Source: JANWVO01 sp964458495 | GTDB taxonomy: Bacteria; Acidobacteriota; Terriglobia; Bryobacterales; Bryobacteraceae | Assembly (NCBI GenBank): GCA_964458495.1 | Contig: CAYWJB010000005.1 | Coordinates: forward strand, 62,001 to 126,000 | Reading direction: 5' to 3' | DNA: 64,000 bases | Shown: piece by piece, positions 1 through 6,681 of the stretch | Layout of the letters: the number at the start of each line of letters is the position of its first letter | How positions within the stretch are numbered: the stretch's first letter is position 1 | Made by a program: the position numbers and the translations under genes | Notes under the pieces: model-generated | Seen by the model: only the letters and a program-made list of their open reading frames with translations | Databases searched by the model: none | What the model was told of the DNA's origin: nothing

Positions 1-1
1 G

Positions 2-874
2 AGGAGAGCCATCGTATTTGGCTGCGCCGGACAGTTGGGCGTGGAGTTGGAGAGGGAGTTCGGGCAGAGGGGCTACGAAGTGACGGGCCTGGACCGCCGG
101 CAGGTGGACATCACGAATGCCGAGGCTGTGGAGGCGGCTGTGGCGCGCGTGGCGCCGGATGTCGTGCTGAATTCCGCCGCCTACAATCAGGTGGACGTGG
201 CCGAAAGCGAGCCTGCGGCGGCCTTCCAGGTGAATGCGCTGGCGGTGCGCAACATCGCCCTGGCCTGCCGGCAATCGGGCGCGCGGCTGGTGCACTACTC
301 CACCGACTATGTGTTCGACGGGGCCTCGGGGCGTCCTTATGTCGAGACCGATCCGCCGCATCCGCTGGGCGCGTATGCTGTGTCGAAACTCGCCGGGGAG
401 TATTACGCCCGCGCATATCTCGACGATGCGCTGATCATCCGCACCTCTGGCGTATTCGGTCTGGGCGGCCTGCAGACGGCGCGGGGCAATTTCATCGAGC
501 TGATGCTGCGGCTGGCACGCGAGGGCAAGCCGATCCGCGTGGTCGAGGATCACACCGGCAGCCCCACGTACGCGCCCCTGCTGGCAGCGCGCACGGCCGA
601 CCTCGTGGAGCGGGGGATCTCCGGCGTCATCCACTGCGGGGGAGGCACGCCCATTTCCTGGTTTGATTTCGCCCGATTGATTTTCGCCGAAGCGGGGCTG
701 CAGCCCGACCTGCGGCCCACGAACGAACGCGAATACCGCACGCCGGCGCGGCGGCCGAAGTATTCCGCCCTCTCGAATGAGCGCATGGAGTCGCTAGGCC
801 TGGCGCCGATGCCGCCGCTCGAGACGGCCGTGCGCAGCTACGTGCAGCTTCGCAGCCGCATGGTTGCGGCGTGA
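2..874 (+). CDS. rfbD: dTDP-4-dehydrorhamnose reductase (5' truncated)
   Basis: Last step of dTDP-L-rhamnose synthesis: NADPH-dependent reduction of dTDP-4-dehydro-L-rhamnose, cytoplasmic. The frame is open to the left edge, and the first visible residues (AIVFGCAGQLG) are already the N-terminal Rossmann nucleotide-binding strand. The true start therefore lies just outside the window and only a few residues are missing. The RmlD hallmarks follow: STDYVFDG, then the catalytic YAVSKLAGE (Tyr/Lys), then the C-terminal RPKYSALSNER typical of the family. About 290 residues are visible, close to full length. The other rhamnose genes (rfbA, rfbC, rfbB) lie about 20 kb to the right on the other strand, so the pathway is split here. 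Confidence 0.93.
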   Translation, partial: RRAIVFGCAGQLGVELEREFGQRGYEVTGLDRRQVDITNAEAVEAAVARVAPDVVLNSAAYNQVDVAESEPAAAFQVNALAVRNIALACRQSGARLVHYSTDYVFDGASGRPYVETDPPHPLGAYAVSKLAGEYYARAYLDDALIIRTSGVFGLGGLQTARGNFIELMLRLAREGKPIRVVEDHTGSPTYAPLLAARTADLVERGISGVIHCGGGTPISWFDFARLIFAEAGLQPDLRPTNEREYRTPARRPKYSALSNERMESLGLAPMPPLETAVRSYVQLRSRMVAA

Positions 875-899
875 CGCTTCCAGCCTTGGACGCGAGACA

Positions 900-921
900 G
901 GCGGCAAGGCCGCAGGCCGCC
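900..921. terminator. Hairpin between convergent genes
   Basis: Inverted repeat GGCGGC...GCCGCC (arms 900-905 and 916-921, 10-nt loop) lies in the 54-bp gap between the converging rfbD and VWA genes. There is no T-run, so intrinsic termination is only suggested. Confidence 0.35.
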
Positions 922-928
922 CCGAAGG

Positions 929-1912
929 TCACTCCTTCGGTGCGTAATAGCCGCGCCGCACCTGCACGCGGTAGTCGCGCTTCTTCGTCTTGACCTCGAT
1001 CCGGCGGAAGCTGCCGTCCCGCGCCTGGTTGGTGGGCGCGTAGGCGATCGAATACTGGCTGCGGAGCTCGGCCTGAATGGTGTCGTAAATATCGTCGAGC
1101 GTTTCGCGGCGGCTGACGCGGAAGATGCGCCCGCCGGTCTCTGTGGCGAGTCTGCGCATGGCGCCCTCGCCGGAGACGCCGCCGTACTGCCACGAGGTGT
1201 AGCGAGGGTCCTCGAACAGCACGACGTAGACGATGGCGTCGGCGCGCTGCGCCTCTTCGATGGCGCCTTCCAGCTTCACGCGGCTGCCGACGTCGACGCC
1301 GTCCGTGATCACAATCAGCGCCTTGCGCCCCACTTCGCCGCGGAGCTTCTCCCTGGAGGCGAGCCACACGGCATCGTAAAGGATGGTTCCGCGCGGACCG
1401 CCGGGCACAGGCACGGGAGGGCCGGTGGGCGACAGCCCGCTGACGTTGGCGTTCAGCCGGAGCCGTTCCAGCCCCTTGGCCAGCAGGGCGGTGGAGCCGG
1501 TCAGGTCCTGCAAGAGTTCGGCGTCGACGCCGAAGCTGATCAGGAACGCCATGTCCTTGGGGCGAAGCACACGCTGGAAGAAGCGGCTGGAGGCGCTGCG
1601 CTCCTGTTCGATCAGCGCCTCCTGGCTGCCGCTGACGTCCACCAGCAACCCGAGAGTGAGAGGCTGGTCGGTCTCGCGAGAGAAGTAGCGGATCTCCTGC
1701 GGCTTGCCCTCTTCGAAGACGGTGAAGTCCTCGCGGGTGAGTGTGGAAACGTAGCCGCCGCGGCGGTCGCGGACACTGAAGAAAACGTTGACCAGGTTCA
1801 CGTCGACCCGGATGACCTGATCCTCAGGGGGCGGTTCGGGGGGACGCGCCTGAGCGAAAAGCGCGGGCGCGCCGGCCAACAGGAGCCCCAACAGGAGGCG
1901 GGCGGCTTTCAT
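929..1912 (-). CDS. Secreted VWFA-related domain protein (acidobacterial type)
   Basis: The 327-residue protein has a signal peptide (about residues 1-20, MKAARLLLGLLLAGAPALFAQ), so it is probably exported. A short beta-rich segment with an EDFTVFEEGKPQEI motif (about 60-75) precedes a von Willebrand factor A domain. The metal-ion-dependent adhesion motif is intact: DVSGS, Asp92/Ser94/Ser96. The frame extends 68 codons further upstream, but the internal ATG at 1912 is preferred because it puts the signal peptide at the N-terminus. This architecture is strongly expanded in Acidobacteriota. VWA domains usually mediate metal-dependent protein binding; the ligand is unknown. The gene is convergent with rfbD and divergent from the sigma-54 operon. 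Confidence 0.85.
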   Translation of the reverse strand: MKAARLLLGLLLAGAPALFAQARPPEPPPEDQVIRVDVNLVNVFFSVRDRRGGYVSTLTREDFTVFEEGKPQEIRYFSRETDQPLTLGLLVDVSGSQEALIEQERSASSRFFQRVLRPKDMAFLISFGVDAELLQDLTGSTALLAKGLERLRLNANVSGLSPTGPPVPVPGGPRGTILYDAVWLASREKLRGEVGRKALIVITDGVDVGSRVKLEGAIEEAQRADAIVYVVLFEDPRYTSWQYGGVSGEGAMRRLATETGGRIFRVSRRETLDDIYDTIQAELRSQYSIAYAPTNQARDGSFRRIEVKTKKRDYRVQVRRGYYAPKE

Positions 1913-2126
1913 GGCTACTGAAGGGGATGCCTTCCAAGGCTTCTCTGTTACACCCCACTTTCTTTCGCCTCGGCGTTCTGCGCACGGGGCGGTATTGACC
2001 AGGCGGAGCCTTGAGACTGGCGTGCGAGTCCGTTGCGTATAGCGATCCAGATGGGGAGCCGGCGGCTCGCAGGCAATGCTGGTCACGGTGCCGGCGGACG
2101 GTGATGAAAGCTGCAACAGCCCATGT

Positions 2127-2140
2127 TGTAGAGTTCTACA
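2127..2140. promoter_or_regulatory. Palindrome TGTAGA-N2-TCTACA
   Basis: Perfect 6-bp arms around GT. CAACA-N5-TGTTG (2114-2128) overlaps its left side. It lies about 78 bp upstream of the larger palindrome at 2205-2223. It could be a second activator site or an operator for the divergent VWA gene. The role is inferred from position only. Confidence 0.35.
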
Positions 2141-2204
2141 GCCAGCATAAGTTCCTCAGGCGGCTGAAGTTCACGGGCGAAGCCACGTTACAGGCACCAG
2201 ATGG

Positions 2205-2223
2205 CTGTTGAATGATTCAACAG
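2205..2223. promoter_or_regulatory. Perfect 19-bp palindrome, probable enhancer site of the NtrC-type regulator
   Basis: CTGTTGAAT-G-ATTCAACAG is a perfect 9-bp inverted repeat around one central base. Its centre lies about 73 bp upstream of the -24 GG of the sigma-54 element. That is a usual distance for upstream activator sequences bound by dimers of sigma-54 enhancer-binding proteins. The operon downstream encodes such a protein (6681-8033), so it is the natural candidate to bind here. A partial match, TTTGAATCA, occurs near 2258-2268. Confidence 0.6.
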
Positions 2224-2284
2224 GCATGGGTGAGGGGTTTTTCGATTCGATGTTTATTTTGAATCAGTTGCCGCGTTGAGCGGT

Positions 2285-2301
2285 TTGGCACGGCAGATGC
2301 C
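2285..2301 (+). promoter_or_regulatory. Sigma-54 (-24/-12) promoter
   Basis: TTGGCACG-N4-ATGCC closely matches the RpoN consensus TTGGCACG-N4-TTGCW, with the obligatory GG (2287-2288) and GC (2299-2300) ten bases apart. The expected transcription start is near 2312, giving a leader of about 60 nt before the gene at 2371, which has a purine-rich ribosome site (AAAGGAGC). The presence of a GAFTGA-containing activator in the same operon supports the call. Confidence 0.7.
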
Positions 2302-2370
2302 CTAGAAAGGGTGCAGGCTGGCAACACATGAGCCAGCCCAGAGATTCGAAGGAACTAAAGGAGCAAAGTC

Positions 2371-3036
2371 ATGGTCGTCCTACTCGTCATCGTAACTTTC
2401 GCGATCTTCATCGCGATTGATCTGGTTCTGAGCCGTCACAAGCTGCCGGTTGCCGCCGCCGAAGCCCTGGAAGCCGAGCGCGCAGCAGTCGGGCAGGAAG
2501 TGTTGAGCGGATTCCACATCCCGGCCAATCTGAAGTACCATCCGGGCCATACCTGGATGCAGAAGGAGCGCAAGAACGTTCACCGCGTGGGTGCCGACGA
2601 GCTGGCGGCGGTGCTGGCCGGCCCGGTGGACCGGGTCGAGCTGCCGAAGCCCGGCCAGTGGGTGCGGCAAGGCCAGAAGGTGTTTTCGTTCTTCCGTGGC
2701 GAAGAGAAGATCGAGATGATCTCGCCGGTGGAAGGAGAAGTCGTGGAGGTGAACCGCGAGCTGGCCGAGAATCCCCGGCTCCTGCTTGAGGATCCCTACG
2801 GGCGCGGCTGGCTGATGACGGTCTTCTCGCCGGATGAGGAGTCTCCGTCGCGCAACCTGTTGCCGAGCTCGCTGGTTCCGGCCTGGATTCGCGAGTCTGC
2901 CGAGACCTTCTACAAGTTCCAGCCGCAATTTGCGGGCGCGACGGCGGCCGACGGCGGCCGGGCGTCGAAGGATGCAACGGCGGCCCTGCCTGTGGAGCGC
3001 TGGAAAGAGGCCGCCAAGGCCCTGTTGCTGAGTTAA
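2371..3036 (+). CDS. Membrane-anchored GcvH-like (lipoyl-fold) protein, canonical Lys absent
   Basis: The 221-residue protein has one N-terminal membrane segment (about 2-20) followed by SRHK. By the positive-inside rule this places the rest in the cytoplasm. Residues about 48-130 align with the glycine-cleavage H protein or lipoyl fold: FHIPANLKYHPGHTW, RVG, VELPKPG, then SPVEGEVVEVN. In GcvH the lipoylated Lys lies eight residues before the Pro of the SPV(S)G motif. Here that position is Glu111, and the nearest Lys is 113, two residues along. Lipoylation is therefore doubtful. It is first in an operon with an Fe-S protein and an NrfD/HybB protein and no other glycine-cleavage genes. A role as a subunit or swinging-arm-like partner of that membrane complex is inferred. 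Confidence 0.75.
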   Translation: MVVLLVIVTFAIFIAIDLVLSRHKLPVAAAEALEAERAAVGQEVLSGFHIPANLKYHPGHTWMQKERKNVHRVGADELAAVLAGPVDRVELPKPGQWVRQGQKVFSFFRGEEKIEMISPVEGEVVEVNRELAENPRLLLEDPYGRGWLMTVFSPDEESPSRNLLPSSLVPAWIRESAETFYKFQPQFAGATAADGGRASKDATAALPVERWKEAAKALLLS

Positions 3037-3113
3037 TCCGGCTTCATTGCAGAAAATCAGGACAAGAGACCTGAAATTCTGATATAGAATGGAGCTGGAG
3101 GCTGGCAACCTGC

Positions 3114-3857
3114 ATGGCGCGCGCAATTCTGTTCGACAGCACCCAATGCATTGGATGCCGTCAGTGCGAGCAGGCGTGTTCGGAAGGCAAGAATCTCCCA
3201 TACGACGACAAGATCGCCGCTGAGGAGAAGACTTCGGCCCACAAGCTGACGGCGGTTCGCACGTACGGCGAACGGTACTCAAGAAAACTCTGCATGCACT
3301 GCCTGGATCCGGCGTGCGCTTCGGTTTGCCCGGTGGCGGCCCTTCAAAAGACCGCCGCCGGGCCGGTCGTTTATCTGCCCGAACGCTGCATGGGCTGCCG
3401 CTACTGCATGGTGAGTTGCGTGTTCGGCGTGCCCACCTATGAATGGAATTCGCGCCTGCCGTATGTGCGGAAGTGCGACCTGTGTGCAGACCGTGTCCCG
3501 AAGAACGAACCGACGCGCTGTGCCGAGGCGTGTCCCACGGGCGCGACGATCTCCGGGGACCGCGACGAGCTGATCGCCGAGGCAAAGAAAAGGCTGGCGG
3601 AGAATCCGGAAGGGTATTATCCGCGGATTTACGGCATCGAGGAGGCGGGCGGCACTTCGGTGCTGATCCTGTCGGCCGTGCCGTTCGAGCAGATCGGTTA
3701 TCCGGTGAACGTCGAGAAGACGGCGCTGCCACAGTACACGTGGGCCGCGTTGAAGCACATCCCTGACGTCGTGGTGATGGGCACGGTGCTGCTGGGCGGC
3801 ATCCACTGGCTCACGCACCGGAAGGAGGAAGTGGCGCGGAAGGAGGGCAGGCCATGA
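3114..3857 (+). CDS. HybA-like four-cluster ferredoxin subunit, membrane anchored
   Basis: Electron-transfer protein of 247 residues. Sixteen cysteines fall in four 4Fe-4S motifs: C12/15/18/22, C60/63/68/72, C92/95/98/102 and C121/124/136/140. This is the arrangement of HybA/DmsB/NrfC-type subunits. A C-terminal membrane helix (about 214-234) resembles that of HybA. Unlike HybA there is no Tat signal: the chain begins MARAILFDSTQCIGC. The clusters therefore probably face the cytoplasm. The stop overlaps the start of the NrfD-like gene by 4 nt (ATGA), indicating translational coupling. No hydrogenase or molybdopterin catalytic subunit is adjacent, so the electron donor is unknown. Confidence 0.88.
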   Translation: MARAILFDSTQCIGCRQCEQACSEGKNLPYDDKIAAEEKTSAHKLTAVRTYGERYSRKLCMHCLDPACASVCPVAALQKTAAGPVVYLPERCMGCRYCMVSCVFGVPTYEWNSRLPYVRKCDLCADRVPKNEPTRCAEACPTGATISGDRDELIAEAKKRLAENPEGYYPRIYGIEEAGGTSVLILSAVPFEQIGYPVNVEKTALPQYTWAALKHIPDVVVMGTVLLGGIHWLTHRKEEVARKEGRP

Positions 3858-5029
3858 TGGATCTGGCGAAGCGGTATTTCTGGCGGGTGCTGTTTGCCGT
3901 CATCATGGTGGCGGCCGTCTATGCGACATTCCTGCGCTTCTGGGGCGGACTGGGGGCGTCGACAAACCTGAGCGACCAGTTCCCCTGGGGCATCTGGATC
4001 GGGTTCGACGTGCTGTGCGGCGTCGGGCTGGCGGCCGGCGGGTTCACGCTGGCGGCGACGGTCCACATCTTCAACATCAAGTCGTATCATGCCGTGGTCC
4101 GCCCGGCGATTCTGACCGCGTTTCTTGGATACCTCCTGGTGGTGGTGGCGCTGATGTTCGACCTGGGCCATCCCTACCGCATCTGGCATCCGCTCATCCT
4201 GTGGAACCCGCGGTCGGTGATGTTCGAGGTAGGCTGGTGCGTCACGCTTTACACCACCGTGCTGTTCCTTGAGTTCCTGCCGGTGGTGCTGGAGAAGTTC
4301 AAGCTGCACACGGCGCTGAAGGTGATGAAGGCGGTGACGCTGCCCATCATCATCGCGGGCGTGATCCTGTCCACGCTGCACCAGAGTTCGCTGGGCAGCC
4401 TGTTCCTGATCATGCCCAACCGGTTGCACCCGCTGTGGTGGACGCCGCTGTTGCCGGTGCTGTTCTTCATTTCGGCGGTGGCCACCGGGCTGGCGATGAC
4501 GATCTTCGAGAGCTGGCACAGTTCGAAGGCGTTCGGCCGGCAACTGGAGTACGGCCTGATCTGCCGTATGACGCGGGTGCTGGCGGTGATCACGGCCGTT
4601 TATCTGACGATGCGTTTCATGGACTTGAGCCACCGCGGGGCGCTTTCCACGCTGAACCAGCCGGGGCTGGAACGCTGGATGTTCGGCCTGGAGATTGTAC
4701 TGATGGCGGTGCCGATGCTGATGTTCTTCCGGGAGAAGACGCGGCAGCACCCTGTGGCCGTGTATCTCGGCGTGGTGATGTACCTGCTGGGATTCGTGGC
4801 CAACCGCATGAACGTCAGCGTCACGGGGATCGAACGCGCCGCGGGCGTCAGCTACTTCCCCAAGTGGAGCGAGATTGCGGTGACGCTGGCCATCATCGCC
4901 GCCGGTTTCGCCATCTTCAAGCTGGCAGCGCACTACCTGCCGGTGTTTGAAGAGGAGCATGAAACACCGGCCGGCGAGGGCGGGGGGCGCATCCCCACGC
5001 TGGAAGGCGCGGCGGCGCACGGAGACTAG
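3854..5029 (+). CDS. NrfD/HybB-family polytopic quinone-interacting subunit
   Basis: Integral membrane protein of 391 residues with about ten predicted helices, as in HybB and the NrfD/PsrC family. Recognisable pieces include FPWGIWIGFDVLCGVGLAAGG in the second helix and LSTLHQSSLGSLFLIMP further on, both typical of HybB-like members. These proteins exchange electrons between quinones and an Fe-S subunit such as the one encoded just upstream. With the GcvH-like protein they probably form a three-subunit membrane oxidoreductase module. Whether it reduces or oxidises quinone cannot be told from sequence. The kinase gene follows after 8 nt. Confidence 0.88.
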   Translation: MMDLAKRYFWRVLFAVIMVAAVYATFLRFWGGLGASTNLSDQFPWGIWIGFDVLCGVGLAAGGFTLAATVHIFNIKSYHAVVRPAILTAFLGYLLVVVALMFDLGHPYRIWHPLILWNPRSVMFEVGWCVTLYTTVLFLEFLPVVLEKFKLHTALKVMKAVTLPIIIAGVILSTLHQSSLGSLFLIMPNRLHPLWWTPLLPVLFFISAVATGLAMTIFESWHSSKAFGRQLEYGLICRMTRVLAVITAVYLTMRFMDLSHRGALSTLNQPGLERWMFGLEIVLMAVPMLMFFREKTRQHPVAVYLGVVMYLLGFVANRMNVSVTGIERAAGVSYFPKWSEIAVTLAIIAAGFAIFKLAAHYLPVFEEEHETPAGEGGGRIPTLEGAAAHGD

Positions 5030-5037
5030 GCGCAACC

Positions 5038-6681
5038 GTGACGTTCCGGCCCGTCCGCCTGCCGCGATTCGGCCTGGCGGCGAAGCTTGCCGCCTGGCTG
5101 GTGGCGGGTGTGATCGTTTGCTTCGTCCTGTTCAGCTTCGCGCACCAGCGGCTCGAGCAGCGGCATCTCGAGTCGCTGGTGTCCCTTTCGGCGCAGCGCG
5201 TGGCGGACGTGGTGCATTTCTCGGCCTGGCAGGCGATGCTGCGCAACGATCAGGAGATGTTGTACACGATGATCCGCGACATCGGCCGCGAACCCGGCAT
5301 CCGGCGGCTGCGGATCATCAACGAGGTCGGGCTGGTCCGCTATTCCACCGCAGCGGGCGAGATCGGCACGATGGTGGACAAGCAGGCCGAGGCCTGCTAC
5401 GCCTGCCACGCGCAGGCCCAGCCGCTTACGCGCCTTCACCGGAAGGACCGCACGCGCATCTTTCGCAGCGAAGGCGGCCACCGCGTGCTGGCCGTGATCC
5501 TGCCGATCGAGAACCACCCGGATTGCAGCACGGCCGCCTGCCACGCGCACCCGCCCGAACGGAGGATCCTGGGGGTGATCGACGCCCACCTGTCGCTCGA
5601 TGCCGTGGACGAGCAACTGGCCGAGCACCGCGTGCAGATGTACGCTTTCACGGCTGGCGCGGCCGTCATCGGTTGCCTGATGGCCGTCGTGTTCGTATGG
5701 TTCTTCGTGCACCGGCCCGTGCACGACCTGGTGGCCGGCACGATGCGGCTGGCCGCAGGAGATCTGGGCCACCGCATTCAGGTCCACTCGCGCGACGAAC
5801 TGGGCGTGCTGGCCGAGTCGTTCAACGAGATGGCGGAGGACCTCGAGAAGACTCACCGTGAGCTGACCGAGTGGGCTGACACGCTCGAGGAGCGCGTGCG
5901 CGAGAAGACCGCCGAGCTCGAGGCGGCGCAGAAGAGCCTGATCCACACCGAGAAGATGGCCTCGCTGGGGCGGCTGGCGGCCACTGTGGCGCACGAGGTG
6001 AACAACCCGCTGTTCGGGATGCTGACCTACGCGCGGCTGGTGCTGAAGGATCTTCAGAAGCCCGATCTGGACGAGGCCGCGCGGCGGCGGATGGAGGACA
6101 ATCTGCGGATCATCGAACGCGAGAGCCGGCGTTGCGGCGACCTGATGAAGAACCTGCTGGCTTTTGCGCGCCAGTCCACGCCGCAGCGGGCGCGGGTGCA
6201 GGTGAACCAGGTGGTGGAGCGCGCCATGCGCCTGGTGGCTCACCAGTATGAGCTTTCGCAAATCGCGCTGAGGACGCAGTTGGACGAATCGCTGCCGGAG
6301 ATCGATTGCGACCCGGGACAGATCCAGCAGGTGCTGATCGTGCTGCTGGTCAACGCGCAGGAGGCGCTCGGCAGGGGCGGGGAGGTGGCGGTCGAGACGC
6401 GCCGGGCGGGGCAGAGCATCGAGATCGTGGTGCGCGACAACGGCCCCGGCATCCCGAAGGACCTGCAACTCCAGATCTTCGAGCCGTTCTTCTCCACCAA
6501 GGACGACCCGCACCGCACGGGGCTCGGGCTGGCTGTCGCCAAGGGCATTGTGGAGCGCCACGGGGGCAGGATCCGGCTGAACTCCTCGCCGGGGCGGGGC
6601 GCGGAGTTCATCGTCGAGCTTCCCCTGGAGGCGCCGGAGTCCGAGCAGGAACCCGAAACCATGTTGAAGGGAGGCGCCTGA
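5038..6681 (+). CDS. Sensor histidine kinase with two c-type-heme-like motifs in its periplasmic domain
   Basis: The 547-residue kinase starts at a GTG. Order: membrane helix about 15-36; periplasmic domain about 37-200; second helix about 202-225; HAMP about 226-280; coiled coil; HisKA with phospho-acceptor His319 in VAHEVNNP; C-terminal HATPase with DNGPGIP and GLGLAVAKG. The periplasmic domain contains CYACH (C120, C123, H124), a canonical CXXCH c-heme site, and CSTAACH (C163, C168, H169), a CX4CH variant. Redox, heme-ligand or oxygen/NO sensing is therefore likely. The stop shares a base with the start of the response regulator (TGATG), so they form a cognate pair. It lies in the operon with the redox complex and probably senses periplasmic redox state. 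Confidence 0.88.
   Translation: MTFRPVRLPRFGLAAKLAAWLVAGVIVCFVLFSFAHQRLEQRHLESLVSLSAQRVADVVHFSAWQAMLRNDQEMLYTMIRDIGREPGIRRLRIINEVGLVRYSTAAGEIGTMVDKQAEACYACHAQAQPLTRLHRKDRTRIFRSEGGHRVLAVILPIENHPDCSTAACHAHPPERRILGVIDAHLSLDAVDEQLAEHRVQMYAFTAGAAVIGCLMAVVFVWFFVHRPVHDLVAGTMRLAAGDLGHRIQVHSRDELGVLAESFNEMAEDLEKTHRELTEWADTLEERVREKTAELEAAQKSLIHTEKMASLGRLAATVAHEVNNPLFGMLTYARLVLKDLQKPDLDEAARRRMEDNLRIIERESRRCGDLMKNLLAFARQSTPQRARVQVNQVVERAMRLVAHQYELSQIALRTQLDESLPEIDCDPGQIQQVLIVLLVNAQEALGRGGEVAVETRRAGQSIEIVVRDNGPGIPKDLQLQIFEPFFSTKDDPHRTGLGLAVAKGIVERHGGRIRLNSSPGRGAEFIVELPLEAPESEQEPETMLKGGA

Larger units (their letters stand above)
1913..2370. other. 458-bp intergenic regulatory region
   Basis: No credible gene is seen. 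The region separates the divergent VWA gene and the redox operon. It holds two palindromes and a sigma-54 type promoter, all described separately. Confidence 0.7.

Noticed and set aside
2380..3732. 450-residue minus-strand frame opposite the GcvH-like and Fe-S genes
   Set aside because: Low-complexity Arg/Pro/Ser composition; the plus strand encodes recognisable proteins with motifs, so this is a shadow.
3114..5029. Classic group 1 hydrogenase 2 (hybOABC) operon
   Set aside because: HybA- and HybB-like genes are present but no NiFe large or small subunit, no maturation gene and no Tat signal. A different complex is more likely.
3698..5035. 445-residue His/Gln/Arg-rich minus-strand frame opposite the NrfD gene
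   Set aside because: Composition is the antisense of a membrane protein with G/C third positions; no family resemblance.
6306..6680. N-terminal extension of the response regulator
   Set aside because: It is antisense-like Arg/Gly-rich sequence overlapping the kinase in another frame; the receiver domain begins exactly at ATG 6681.
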